Of a stretch of 51,614 nt of DNA, positions 1 through 7,594 are shown piece by piece; position 1 is the stretch's first letter, and every line of letters begins with the position of its first letter. The translations under genes and the position numbers were made by a program. The notes beneath the pieces are model-generated. The model saw only the letters and a program-made list of their open reading frames with translations. It was not told the origin of the DNA and searched no databases. The stretch lies in NCBI RefSeq assembly GCF_025370255.1, contig NZ_JAMTCD010000026.1:1-51614 (forward strand), read 5' to 3'. Origin of the DNA: Shewanella holmiensis (GTDB lineage Bacteria > Pseudomonadota > Gammaproteobacteria > Enterobacterales > Shewanellaceae).

Positions 1-10
1 GAGAGTATCA

Positions 11-39
11 AGCCCGTTACTAACGTAACGGGCTTTTTT
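11..39 (+). terminator. Intrinsic terminator, probably of the rRNA operon to the left
   Basis: A perfect 10-bp stem (AGCCCGTTAC / GTAACGGGCT) with a 4-base loop is followed by a run of T. It lies just upstream of two 5S rRNA 3' remnants, so it most likely ends an rRNA transcript that begins outside the window. Confidence 0.8.
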
Positions 40-64
40 ACGTCCGAAACTTGAGCATAAAAGT

Positions 65-113
65 AGTGTGGCCGATATGCCCATGTGAGAGTAGGTCATT
101 TCCAGGTGCCTAA
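65..113 (+). pseudogene. 5S rRNA 3'-end remnant, copy 1
   Basis: About 49 bases resemble the 3' part of a gammaproteobacterial 5S rRNA: AGTGTGG, then CCCATGTGAGAGTAGGTCAT, then CCAGG and GCCTAAT. The 5' two thirds of a 5S gene are absent; the bases before position 65 do not resemble 5S. The functional form usually reads GTCATCGCCAGG, here GTCATTTCCAGG. A terminator follows immediately. It is probably a truncated duplicate left by recombination at the end of an rRNA operon, not a working gene. Confidence 0.7.
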
Positions 114-122
114 TAAAACAGT

Positions 123-154
123 AAGGCTACTCTAAAGAGTGGCCTTTTTGTTTT
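123..154 (+). terminator. Intrinsic terminator after 5S remnant 1
   Basis: An 11-bp stem with one G-U pair (AAGGCTACTCT / AGAGTGGCCTT) is followed by a T-rich tract. Confidence 0.75.
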
Positions 155-186
155 GTGTCGAAAAATTATACCAAATATTTGTCATT

Positions 187-238
187 GATAGTGTGGCCGA
201 GATGCCCACGTGAGAATAGGTCATTTCCAGGCGCCTAA
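187..238 (+). pseudogene. 5S rRNA 3'-end remnant, copy 2
   Basis: A second partial 5S 3' end (GATAGTGTGG, CCCACGTGAGAATAGGTCAT, CCAGGCGCCTAAT) differs from copy 1 at only a few positions. It is followed at 250-266 by a degraded copy of the spacer found at 1-17 (GAGAGTATCAA then CCCCGTT), here without an intact terminator. The repeated order of 5S tail plus spacer points to tandem duplication and decay. Confidence 0.65.
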
Positions 239-685
239 TATCTCGTAAAGAGAGTATCAACCCCGTTGTTCTGATGACAGACGGTTATCCTAGGGCTACC
301 GCATGAGTGATTGGATTTTATACAAATCGTGAAAATTTATCAAAACGAAACGCCGTGAAATCATCCATGATTGCTTAACAACCGCGTCTATACGGTAGAT
401 ATTCGTTTAATAAACTCCCACTAATTGAGCTAAAAGTATTCGCGTTCTCACTCTAACGGTTATGCGTTTTTTAATATTTTGCATTGATAATAATCAGTTG
501 CTGATAAGTATGAACATAATGTAATAGAACCCGCTATTATAATTTACCCAATTAAATTATATGGTTATCATTTATTACTTATTCGTTTATGAGAAATGGG
601 CTCGGCATCACGTTTTTATTCATCAGCTTTTATCTGAATAATTTATACTTATGACCTCATTACTTCATACGCTGCTTTAAATCTG
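239..685. other. Intergenic region without a supported gene
   Basis: AT-rich spacer between the 5S remnants and the GGDEF/EAL gene. Reading both strands finds only ORFs of about 25 codons or less with no convincing ribosome binding site. A TTGATAATAATCAG stretch near 483 is only weakly Fur-like. It presumably carries the promoter of the downstream gene, which I cannot place with confidence. Confidence 0.5.
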
Positions 686-3151
686 ATGACTGCTTCTCAA
701 ACTGACGACCGTGTTGTTCAATTAGTTAAATCTTGGCATGCGCAGTTCTTGCAGCTTCAGTCTTTAACCAAAGCGCACATTGTTATGTGTATAAATGATG
801 AAGACATAAATATTCCTCCATTACTTTCTTTGCATACCTTGTCTTCTGAACAAGCTGAATATTGTTTGAAATATTTACCTATAGTTATTAATAAGAAAAG
901 TTTGACTTGTGATAATAATTTGCTTTTAGATGAATCAATTAAATTCACACACTTTGAAATTTTAGACAAACCTAAAAATGCTATAAATCATGATTTTGCG
1001 ATACTTGCAACCAATGATAATTCTGAATCTAATCTCGCTTTATTTAACTTATTAGTTAATCAATTTAAAACTGATTTATCAAAGACCCTTACAAATAAGA
1101 ATCATAAATCCTCAAATATTACCATTTCAGATCTAATGAATTCCTTTGAAGAAATATTTTGGATAAAAGACACTCAAGGAAGATATATTTACGCTAACCA
1201 AAGTGCTGAAAAAGCTTGGCATAAATCTAACCATGAAGTTATAGGTAAAACAGATCACCAACTTTATGACCATGAAGTTGCAGATTTATTTATTGATGGG
1301 GATAGTCAAGCTATTCAGGCGGGAAGAAGTGTTATTGTTGCTGAGTGTGAGGATTTCGATTTATCGAGCAATAAAGCCTGGTTAGAGACCCTTAAGTCGC
1401 CAATATATCACAAAGGAGAACTTGCTGGAGTGCTCGGTTTTACGCGTGATATAGCCAAGCATAAAGCGGCTGAAGAGCAGTTAATGTTGGCTGCCTGCGT
1501 CTTTGAAAATGCTGTCGAAGGGGTGCTTGTAACTGATAAATATGGTGTTATTCGTGATGTGAATCAAGCGTTCACACAAATTACAGGTTATGAGTTAAGC
1601 GAGGTTTTGGGAAAAAAACCGAGTGTATTAAGTTCTGGACGTCATAGTAAGGCCTTTTTTTCAAAAATGTGGAACACACTTTTAGTTAATGGAAAGTGGC
1701 ATGGCGAGATTTGGAATCGTCGTAAAAATGGTACTGTATTTCCTCAAACTATTACACTCAGTGCCGTTTATGATGAAGATAATTGTGTTAAGTTTTTTGT
1801 CGGTGTATTTGCTGATATTTCATTATTGAAGCAAACAGAAGAAAAGCTTAAAAATCTAGCTTATGTTGACCCGCTTACTGGTTTACCCAACAGAATGCGA
1901 TTTGTTTCCTATCTTGAACAAGAAATTAGCCATGCTTTTCGGGGGAAAAAACAGCTAGCAATTTTGTGTATTGATATCGATTTATTTAAGCATATTAATG
2001 AAAGTTTAGGGCATTTAGCTGGTGACGAAATTATTGTCGAGTTGAGCAAAAGATTGTCATACGCATTATCTGAGTTTGATGTGTTAGCGCGTCTTGGAAG
2101 TGACGAATTTGTCGTGCTTTTGCCTTCAATCACAGGTACAGAATCTGTTTTCTCAAGCATTAGTCATTTAAGAAGGGTATTTGAGCGTCCATTTATTATT
2201 GATAATACCCAACCAATAAGGCTTACTGCGAGTATCGGGATCTCTCTTTATCCTAATGATGGTCTTGATGCTGATGCATTATTACGAAATGTCGACGCAG
2301 CAATGCATAAAGCAAAAGCTCAAGGACGAAATGGTTATGCTTTTTATACAGAAGGCATGACCGCTGAAGCTGCAGAACAATTAAAACTCCAATCAGCTTT
2401 GCATCAAGCCATTATAAATAATGATTTTTATCTCGTTTATCAACCTAAAATACATCTTGCGTCAGGTCAAATAAATGGTTTTGAAGCACTGATCCGTTGG
2501 TACGATCCAAAGCTTGGCCAGATATCACCTGCCGATTTTATTCCCTTAGCTGAAAAAATTGGCTTGATAAATGATATAGGTTTATGGGTCTTGCAAGCCG
2601 CCTGTACTCAGGGAGTAAATTGGTTGACACAAGGATTACAGTTCAGCCGGATATCGGTGAATGTTGCCAGTTTACAACTTCAAAAAAGTGATTTTGTTGA
2701 TAAGGTTAGAGATATTCTTTTAACGACAGGACTGCCAGCTAAGCACCTTGATATTGAAGTGACAGAGTCCTGTATGATGACGAATCAAGTTGCTGTTATT
2801 AAAGATTTGAAGCAGCTATCCGCTATGGGGATTTCAATTAGTATTGATGATTTTGGTACTGGCTATTCATCATTAACTTATTTGAAAAAATTGCCATTAG
2901 ATACCTTAAAAATTGATCAATCTTTCGTTAAGAACATTCCATTTGATTCAAATAATAGTGCAATTGCCAAAGCTGTTATTGCATTAGGACATGCATTGAA
3001 CTTACAAGTGATCGCTGAAGGGGTTGAAACCCAGCAACAAGCAGATTTTTTATTGCAAAATAATTGCGATTTAGCTCAAGGTTATTTGTACAGTAAACCC
3101 AAATTAGCCGAAGAAGTTAACGAATTCTTGCTTCCTATAAGACCTACTTAA
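686..3151 (+). CDS. PAS-PAS-GGDEF-EAL cyclic-di-GMP signalling protein, probable phosphodiesterase
   Basis: 821 residues. After an unassigned N-terminal region (about 1-145) come two PAS domains (about 146-260 and 265-385), a GGDEF domain (about 390-550) and an EAL domain (about 575-815). The GGDEF signature reads GSDEF near residue 471, a substitution in the second glycine. The EAL domain keeps GFEALIRW (about 597), the DDFGTGYSS loop (about 721) and later conserved residues. From family rules I infer that c-di-GMP hydrolysis is more likely than synthesis, with the degenerate GGDEF possibly binding GTP as a regulator. No signal peptide or membrane segment is evident, so the PAS domains would sense a cytoplasmic cue. 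The gene stands alone, and no strong ribosome binding site precedes the ATG. Confidence 0.9.
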   Translation: MTASQTDDRVVQLVKSWHAQFLQLQSLTKAHIVMCINDEDINIPPLLSLHTLSSEQAEYCLKYLPIVINKKSLTCDNNLLLDESIKFTHFEILDKPKNAINHDFAILATNDNSESNLALFNLLVNQFKTDLSKTLTNKNHKSSNITISDLMNSFEEIFWIKDTQGRYIYANQSAEKAWHKSNHEVIGKTDHQLYDHEVADLFIDGDSQAIQAGRSVIVAECEDFDLSSNKAWLETLKSPIYHKGELAGVLGFTRDIAKHKAAEEQLMLAACVFENAVEGVLVTDKYGVIRDVNQAFTQITGYELSEVLGKKPSVLSSGRHSKAFFSKMWNTLLVNGKWHGEIWNRRKNGTVFPQTITLSAVYDEDNCVKFFVGVFADISLLKQTEEKLKNLAYVDPLTGLPNRMRFVSYLEQEISHAFRGKKQLAILCIDIDLFKHINESLGHLAGDEIIVELSKRLSYALSEFDVLARLGSDEFVVLLPSITGTESVFSSISHLRRVFERPFIIDNTQPIRLTASIGISLYPNDGLDADALLRNVDAAMHKAKAQGRNGYAFYTEGMTAEAAEQLKLQSALHQAIINNDFYLVYQPKIHLASGQINGFEALIRWYDPKLGQISPADFIPLAEKIGLINDIGLWVLQAACTQGVNWLTQGLQFSRISVNVASLQLQKSDFVDKVRDILLTTGLPAKHLDIEVTESCMMTNQVAVIKDLKQLSAMGISISIDDFGTGYSSLTYLKKLPLDTLKIDQSFVKNIPFDSNNSAIAKAVIALGHALNLQVIAEGVETQQQADFLLQNNCDLAQGYLYSKPKLAEEVNEFLLPIRPT

Positions 3152-3272
3152 TTTATGATTTGATTATTAGGTCCGTCAATTTTTAGCGTTATTATTGCCG
3201 CAAGCTGTTGGCTATTTTACCAAGCAAAGGCTTTGTGGTGCTGAAATTTGGCTTAAAAGGTGGATAACACAT

Positions 3273-3428
3273 TTAAGTGACCAACAAATGCTGCCTGAAG
3301 AGTTCTGTAAATCGTTTTATTACATGTTGAATGGCTTTTTCACAAGGCATCTCTTCATTTGCCTCAATCAACACGTTTTTAACGATAACAAAACTTAACT
3401 CGCAAAGATCAACAACTCTCAGTGTCAT
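3273..3428 (-). CDS. Candidate small protein of 51 residues, unknown function
   Basis: An uninterrupted minus-strand reading frame of 51 codons from ATG at 3428 to TAA at 3273. The translation looks protein-like rather than random: it starts MTLRVVDLCELSFVIVK, then has an acidic NEEMPCEK stretch and a predicted amphipathic helix AIQHVIKRFTELFRQH. It lies alone in the 434-bp gap between the c-di-GMP gene and the PTPS gene, antisense to both. No strong ribosome binding site is visible; a weak promoter-like pair (TTGTAG, TATCTT) sits just upstream. I do not recognise the family. It could be a conserved small Shewanella protein, a decayed remnant, or a chance ORF. Confidence 0.42.
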   Translation of the reverse strand: MTLRVVDLCELSFVIVKNVLIEANEEMPCEKAIQHVIKRFTELFRQHLLVT

Positions 3429-3585
3429 TCATATCAAGATAAAATCAGTCATGCTTTCTACAATTATCTTTTATGCTCGCTCATGGGCTTAGTTTTGTTT
3501 AGAATGTTGATCTTATCTCATTGGCCATTTGCTAATTGGGAGTAAATAACACTGAGGTGGACTGTTTTTCTACCTAGGAGCTTTA

Positions 3586-4458
3586 ATGCAACTGTTTGTA
3601 AAAGATTTAACTGTAATTGATTTTTCTTATCTGTGCCCGATCCGCGGCATGGTTGGAGAAAGCTGGATTGTCGATGTTTTGCTTGATGGGGGGTTAGACG
3701 AGCAAAATATGGTACTGGACTTCTCTAAAGTAAAAAAGACCATCAAAAATACCATTGATGATGTTGCCGATCATCGCTTATTGATCCCGACTGCGTGTAG
3801 CCAAGTTAGATGGCAACAGCAAGGGGATAGAGTATGGATGGATTTTGCTAGCCAAAAAGGTGATATCCACTTAGCTTGCCCTTCACAAGCGTTTGCCTTG
3901 ATCCCCACAGAGGTGATTGATTTTGAAAGTGTGAATGATTTTTTGCAAAAAGCATTGCGTGAAGCATTACCTGAAAATGTACAAGGTATTAGCTTAACAT
4001 TACGTAATGAAGTACTTACCACACCTTATTATCATTACAGCCATGGTTTGCGAAAGCATGATGGCAATTGTCAACGCATTGCGCATGGTCATCGCAGTCC
4101 TGTCACAGTATTTGAAAATGGAATTGCTGAGCCTAAATGGGATGAATACTGGGCTAATCGTTGGCGAGATGCTTATTTGGGGACGCAAGAGGATTTAGTG
4201 TCCGTTACTGAGCTGCAATTGTCTAAGCAATCTAATATTAATGATGAATCCCATTATGGTTTTCACTATATAGCGCCACAAGGTGACTTTCAGTTGGCGA
4301 TGCCAAAAGTTTGTTGCGATATCATTCCGCACGACACTACAGTGGAGCTACTTGCTGAGTATATGGCAATTACCTTAGCTGCTAAAGTACCTGAGAGTCA
4401 TTTTAAAGTGATTGCCTATGAGGGCATTGGAAAAGGCGCGATAGCGGTCAGAGGTTAA
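3586..4458 (+). CDS. 6-pyruvoyl-tetrahydropterin synthase / 6-carboxytetrahydropterin synthase family protein, duplicated domain
   Basis: 290 residues that read as two tandem PTPS-fold halves. The N-terminal half has LFVKDLTVIDFSYLCP, GESWIVDV and VLDFSKVKKTIK followed by DHRLLIP. The C-terminal half has YYHYSHGLRKHDGNCQRIAHGHRSP, which resembles the zinc-binding His cluster and catalytic Cys region of QueD/PTPS. The family acts on dihydroneopterin triphosphate, in queuosine or pterin pathways; the exact substrate cannot be told here. A good ribosome binding site (TAGGAG) precedes the ATG. The M23 peptidase gene follows within about 16 bases, suggesting cotranscription without an obvious functional link. 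Confidence 0.75.
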   Translation: MQLFVKDLTVIDFSYLCPIRGMVGESWIVDVLLDGGLDEQNMVLDFSKVKKTIKNTIDDVADHRLLIPTACSQVRWQQQGDRVWMDFASQKGDIHLACPSQAFALIPTEVIDFESVNDFLQKALREALPENVQGISLTLRNEVLTTPYYHYSHGLRKHDGNCQRIAHGHRSPVTVFENGIAEPKWDEYWANRWRDAYLGTQEDLVSVTELQLSKQSNINDESHYGFHYIAPQGDFQLAMPKVCCDIIPHDTTVELLAEYMAITLAAKVPESHFKVIAYEGIGKGAIAVRG

Positions 4459-4474
4459 AAGGAATTCATTGAAC

Positions 4475-5323
4475 ATGAGATTGTATTCTGCAGTTTTTGG
4501 CACATTTTGGGGATTGTTGTTTATTTCTTCAGCAGCTGCTGAAGTGACGTTTGAAGGTAAATTTGAGCAGGGGGCTTTAGTCAGAGGAACCGTGCCTATT
4601 GGGAGTCAGATTACACTCAATGGCGAGCCTGTTAAAGTGACCGCAAAAGGGCAGTTTGCCATCGGTTTTGATCGTGATGCCAAAGCCGAGCAAATGTTTG
4701 AAGTTATCTACCCTACTGGGATGACTGAACTTAAGCCGCTAAATGTTACTGCTCGCGAATACAAAATCGATCGTGTTACAGGTATTAGCACCAAAATTAT
4801 GAAACCTGATCCTGTTGCGCAAAAGCGTGCGGCGGAAGATGCTAAGCAAACCCGCGCAGCTCGAAGCACTTTTATTGAAAATGATGCTTTCATGCAGGAT
4901 TTTATTTGGCCTGTTACCGGACGTATTTCTGGAGTATACGGCAGTCAGCGTGTGTATAACGATGTACCTGGCAATCCTCATTTTGGTGTTGATGTGGCAA
5001 GGCCAACTGGCACGGTTGTTGTCGCACCAGCGGATGGTGTGATTACCTTAGCCGTGGCAGATATGTTTTATTCTGGCGGCACCTTGATAATTGATCACGG
5101 TTATGGTGTTAGCTCTACCTTTTTACATTTAAGTAAACTGTACCCCAAAGTGGGGGACAAAGTTATTCAAGGTCAGAAATTGGCTGAAATTGGTGCTACA
5201 GGTCGAGTCACAGGCCCTCATTTAGATTGGCGGTTGAACTGGTTTCAGATGCGTTTAGATCCTGTATCAATTGTGCCAGCTATGTCGAGTGTATTAGCCG
5301 CTGAAAAAAGGCCAACAAAATAG
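4475..5323 (+). CDS. Secreted M23-family metallopeptidase (LytM domain)
   Basis: 282 residues from ATG 4475, chosen over an upstream TTG at 4469 because AAGGA lies 11 bases away and the N-terminus MRLYSAVFGTFWGLLFISSAAA is a signal peptide. The C-terminal LytM domain (about 145-270) has the HFGVD zinc motif, the internal FLHLSKL histidine and TGPHLDWRLNW. In classical LytM enzymes the last motif is HxH; here the second His, normally a zinc ligand, is Asp. The HLDW variant is, as I recall, shared by a proteobacterial M23 subgroup, so activity may be kept. Expected role: periplasmic cell-wall hydrolase or hydrolase regulator. Confidence 0.85.
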   Translation: MRLYSAVFGTFWGLLFISSAAAEVTFEGKFEQGALVRGTVPIGSQITLNGEPVKVTAKGQFAIGFDRDAKAEQMFEVIYPTGMTELKPLNVTAREYKIDRVTGISTKIMKPDPVAQKRAAEDAKQTRAARSTFIENDAFMQDFIWPVTGRISGVYGSQRVYNDVPGNPHFGVDVARPTGTVVVAPADGVITLAVADMFYSGGTLIIDHGYGVSSTFLHLSKLYPKVGDKVIQGQKLAEIGATGRVTGPHLDWRLNWFQMRLDPVSIVPAMSSVLAAEKRPTK

Positions 5324-5362
5324 GTTTTGTTGGCTTCAAGTTGCCAATGATAAACCGTAAAA

Positions 5363-5390
5363 AAGGAGAACATATATGTTCTCCTTATTA
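5363..5390. terminator. Bidirectional terminator between the M23 and yecM genes
   Basis: The hairpin AAGGAGAAC / GTTCTCCTT with a short AT loop lies between convergent genes. A T-rich tail is present rightward and A residues to the left serve the opposite strand. Confidence 0.7.
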
Positions 5391-5419
5391 TTTGTCCATA
5401 TCTCAATAACTGCATTTGA

Positions 5420-5983
5420 TTAGGTTGCTTGCTCACTTTTGATGATTTTTTGAATATTGTGAGGGTGCACTTTCACACAAATTCCATATGCTTTAAACGC
5501 GATGGTTGGATTGGCTAAACGTTCATTATTCCCTTTTGGCGAGCTTTGTTTCACTTTTATATCTGTTTTACCCGCAATGACCTGTGCGAGTTGTGGCACC
5601 TTGGCAATTAACTCATTGGCTAATTCATCACAGGTTTGCGCAGTCGATGGCAACACTAATTCTACATGTTCCCAGCCTTCAATAGGGTAAGTTTTATCAG
5701 AGGGGAAGGGCAGTTCAACACATTCAATTTGCGTGTCGCCCAGCATTAATGGATCAGTTAATTTAATGATTAAAATCGGCCGCCCATTGATCATATTGTT
5801 AGAAATAACCTGACCGTGTTGACTGAACTCCTCGGCGAGTAATTGTGCGAGTTGATTATTATTAACTCGCAGTGCGCTATGATCGCAATCCAAAGCTAGA
5901 TTATCTAAACCTAGTTGTTTGATAAAAGCTTGGATCTGTAAACTAAAGTCTGCCCAAGTATGTTGTAAAGTCTGGTAATTCAT
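5420..5983 (-). CDS. yecM: YecM family protein (VOC superfamily fold)
   Basis: 187 residues, close to E. coli YecM in length and sequence. Shared blocks include DHSALRVNN, NMINGRPI, VELPFPSDKTYPIEGWEHVELVLP and SSPKGNNERLANPT. YecM has a vicinal-oxygen-chelate-like fold and a presumed metal site, but no established reaction, so the role stays unknown. No signal peptide. The gene lies on the minus strand just before the L,D-transpeptidase gene, separated by about 40 bases, and the two may be cotranscribed. Confidence 0.88.
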   Translation of the reverse strand: MNYQTLQHTWADFSLQIQAFIKQLGLDNLALDCDHSALRVNNNQLAQLLAEEFSQHGQVISNNMINGRPILIIKLTDPLMLGDTQIECVELPFPSDKTYPIEGWEHVELVLPSTAQTCDELANELIAKVPQLAQVIAGKTDIKVKQSSPKGNNERLANPTIAFKAYGICVKVHPHNIQKIIKSEQAT

Positions 5984-6025
5984 AGATTGTCCAATGGTGA
6001 TAATCTAGCTTAAATTGTCTATTGT

Positions 6026-6529
6026 TTATGGCCAAATTTCGATTGGTGTGCCTTCATCTATCATGCGCCACAATTCATCCATTTCTTTATTAGTCACCGC
6101 AATACAGCCGTTGGTCCAGTTATATTTTTGTGCTTCTTCTGGTGATAACGATGAACGCGGATTTTGGCCGTGGATCATAATCATTCCACCAGGGCTAATA
6201 CCTAATGCTTGGGCACGTAATTTGTCTTCATCATTAGGGTAAGAGATGTGTATTGAACGGTAAAATGCGCTGTCTGACTTTTTATAATCCAGCACGTACC
6301 GACCTTGTGGTGTACGTTGGTCGCCTTCTCTAAGTTTATGGCCTTTGGGCGCATCTCCCATGGCAATCACATAGGTTTTTATTACTTTGCCATCACGCAT
6401 CACTGACATGCGTGATTCTGATTTATTCACTATCACTAAATCGACTTTAGTATGGGACTGAGCTGACGAGGCACTGGCGGTAAAAGGGCATACAATGCTG
6501 AGGATGAAAAACCAATAACGCAAGTGCAT
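6026..6529 (-). CDS. Periplasmic YkuD-type L,D-transpeptidase (catalytic domain only)
   Basis: 167 residues. An N-terminal signal peptide (MHLRYWFFILSIVCPFTASA) is followed by a single YkuD domain with KVDLVIVNKSESRMSVMRDG, GDQRTPQGRYVL, MIMIHGQN and the catalytic NWTNGCIAV block carrying the nucleophilic cysteine and HG histidine. There is no LysM or other peptidoglycan-binding domain. Members make 3-3 peptidoglycan crosslinks, attach lipoproteins to peptidoglycan, or (DpaA/LdtF) remove them; which applies here cannot be decided. It is probably transcribed with yecM. Confidence 0.85.
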   Translation of the reverse strand: MHLRYWFFILSIVCPFTASASSAQSHTKVDLVIVNKSESRMSVMRDGKVIKTYVIAMGDAPKGHKLREGDQRTPQGRYVLDYKKSDSAFYRSIHISYPNDEDKLRAQALGISPGGMIMIHGQNPRSSLSPEEAQKYNWTNGCIAVTNKEMDELWRMIDEGTPIEIWP

Positions 6530-6683
6530 GATATCTCCGTATAATGAATTTTATTATATTTTTAGGTTTGCCATTAAGATTTTTGGAAAGTCTAATGTGC
6601 AATTTGAAATGATTTTAACGTCATCCGTTTGTAAATGGTATGGTTAAGTTAAATATCTTTTTAGGGATTTGAGTTAATAGGAT

Positions 6684-7532
6684 ATGAACGTAAAAAACAT
6701 TGAAGAGTCGCCTTTAAAACAGCGTTTGCGTACCATCATTTTTGGTACTGACACCCCTGAGGGGAAAGCATTTGATATTGCACTGCTTGTCTCTATTGTT
6801 GCCAGTATTATATTGATATGTTTGGATACTATCGATAGTTTACACCACGCATATGGGGAGTTATTTCTCATTGGTGAGTGGATGTTTACTGTTATATTTA
6901 CCCTTGAATATGTACTGCGCTTATACTGCTCTCAAAACCGTTTCCATTATGCCCGCAGCTTTTTCGGTATTGTCGATTTACTGTCAATTTTGCCTAGCTA
7001 TCTGGCATTGATCTTTCCGGCTGCTAATTTTGCACTTGCAATCAGAGTATTACGATTATTTAGGGTCTTTAGAGTGTTAAAGCTTTTGCGCTTTCTTGCC
7101 GATGGAAATCTGTTGTTAAAAGCCATGCTGCAATCAAGTCGTAAAGTCTTTATGTTTTTCTTTTCTGTTAGTTTGATCATTTTGGTATTGAGCGTAGTAA
7201 TGTATGTCATCGAAGGGCCAAATAACGGGTTCAGTTCGATTCCTAAATCTATGTACTGGACTATTGTGACAATTACCACTGTAGGTTACGGCGATATTAC
7301 GCCACAAACGCCTTTAGGTCAGGCAATAGCGGCGCTGACAATGTTAATCGGCTACTCCATTATTGCCATACCAACAGGTATCTTAACCGCTGAAATTTCG
7401 CATGAAATGGTAAAAGTGCGTGATTTAAGAAAATGCAGTAATTGTGGCAAGAAAGGCCATGATAATGATGCGCAATTTTGTAATCACTGCGGCAGCGAGC
7501 TAGAAACCCTTGATTCCTTAACTCGTCCATAA
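6684..7532 (+). CDS. Voltage-gated potassium channel with C-terminal zinc ribbon
   Basis: 282 residues with the six-transmembrane Kv layout. S1 lies near residues 28-47, the S4 voltage sensor is RVLRLFRVFRVLKLLRF (about 120-138), and the selectivity filter TTVGYGD is near 199-205. The S6 helix is followed by a short cytoplasmic tail with two CxxC pairs (CSNCGKK... then CNHCGSE, about 250-268), a rubredoxin-like zinc ribbon. Selective K+ conduction follows from the filter. The zinc ribbon may gate the channel by metal or redox state, or assist assembly; that is inference. The ATG at 6684 follows a T-rich leader, and the gene appears monocistronic. Confidence 0.9.
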   Translation: MNVKNIEESPLKQRLRTIIFGTDTPEGKAFDIALLVSIVASIILICLDTIDSLHHAYGELFLIGEWMFTVIFTLEYVLRLYCSQNRFHYARSFFGIVDLLSILPSYLALIFPAANFALAIRVLRLFRVFRVLKLLRFLADGNLLLKAMLQSSRKVFMFFFSVSLIILVLSVVMYVIEGPNNGFSSIPKSMYWTIVTITTVGYGDITPQTPLGQAIAALTMLIGYSIIAIPTGILTAEISHEMVKVRDLRKCSNCGKKGHDNDAQFCNHCGSELETLDSLTRP

Positions 7533-7594
7533 GGTCAGTTAGTATTAATCGCGATAATTTATCTTATCTCATCTTATTTATATAAAGGATATTC

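Noticed and set aside
483..500. Fur-box-like TGATAATAATCA
   Set aside because: Only about half of the palindrome fits and the downstream gene is not iron related.
3195..3398. Plus-strand 67-codon frame beginning with TTG
   Set aside because: No ribosome binding site, unlikely composition, and it overlaps the more protein-like minus-strand frame at 3273-3428.
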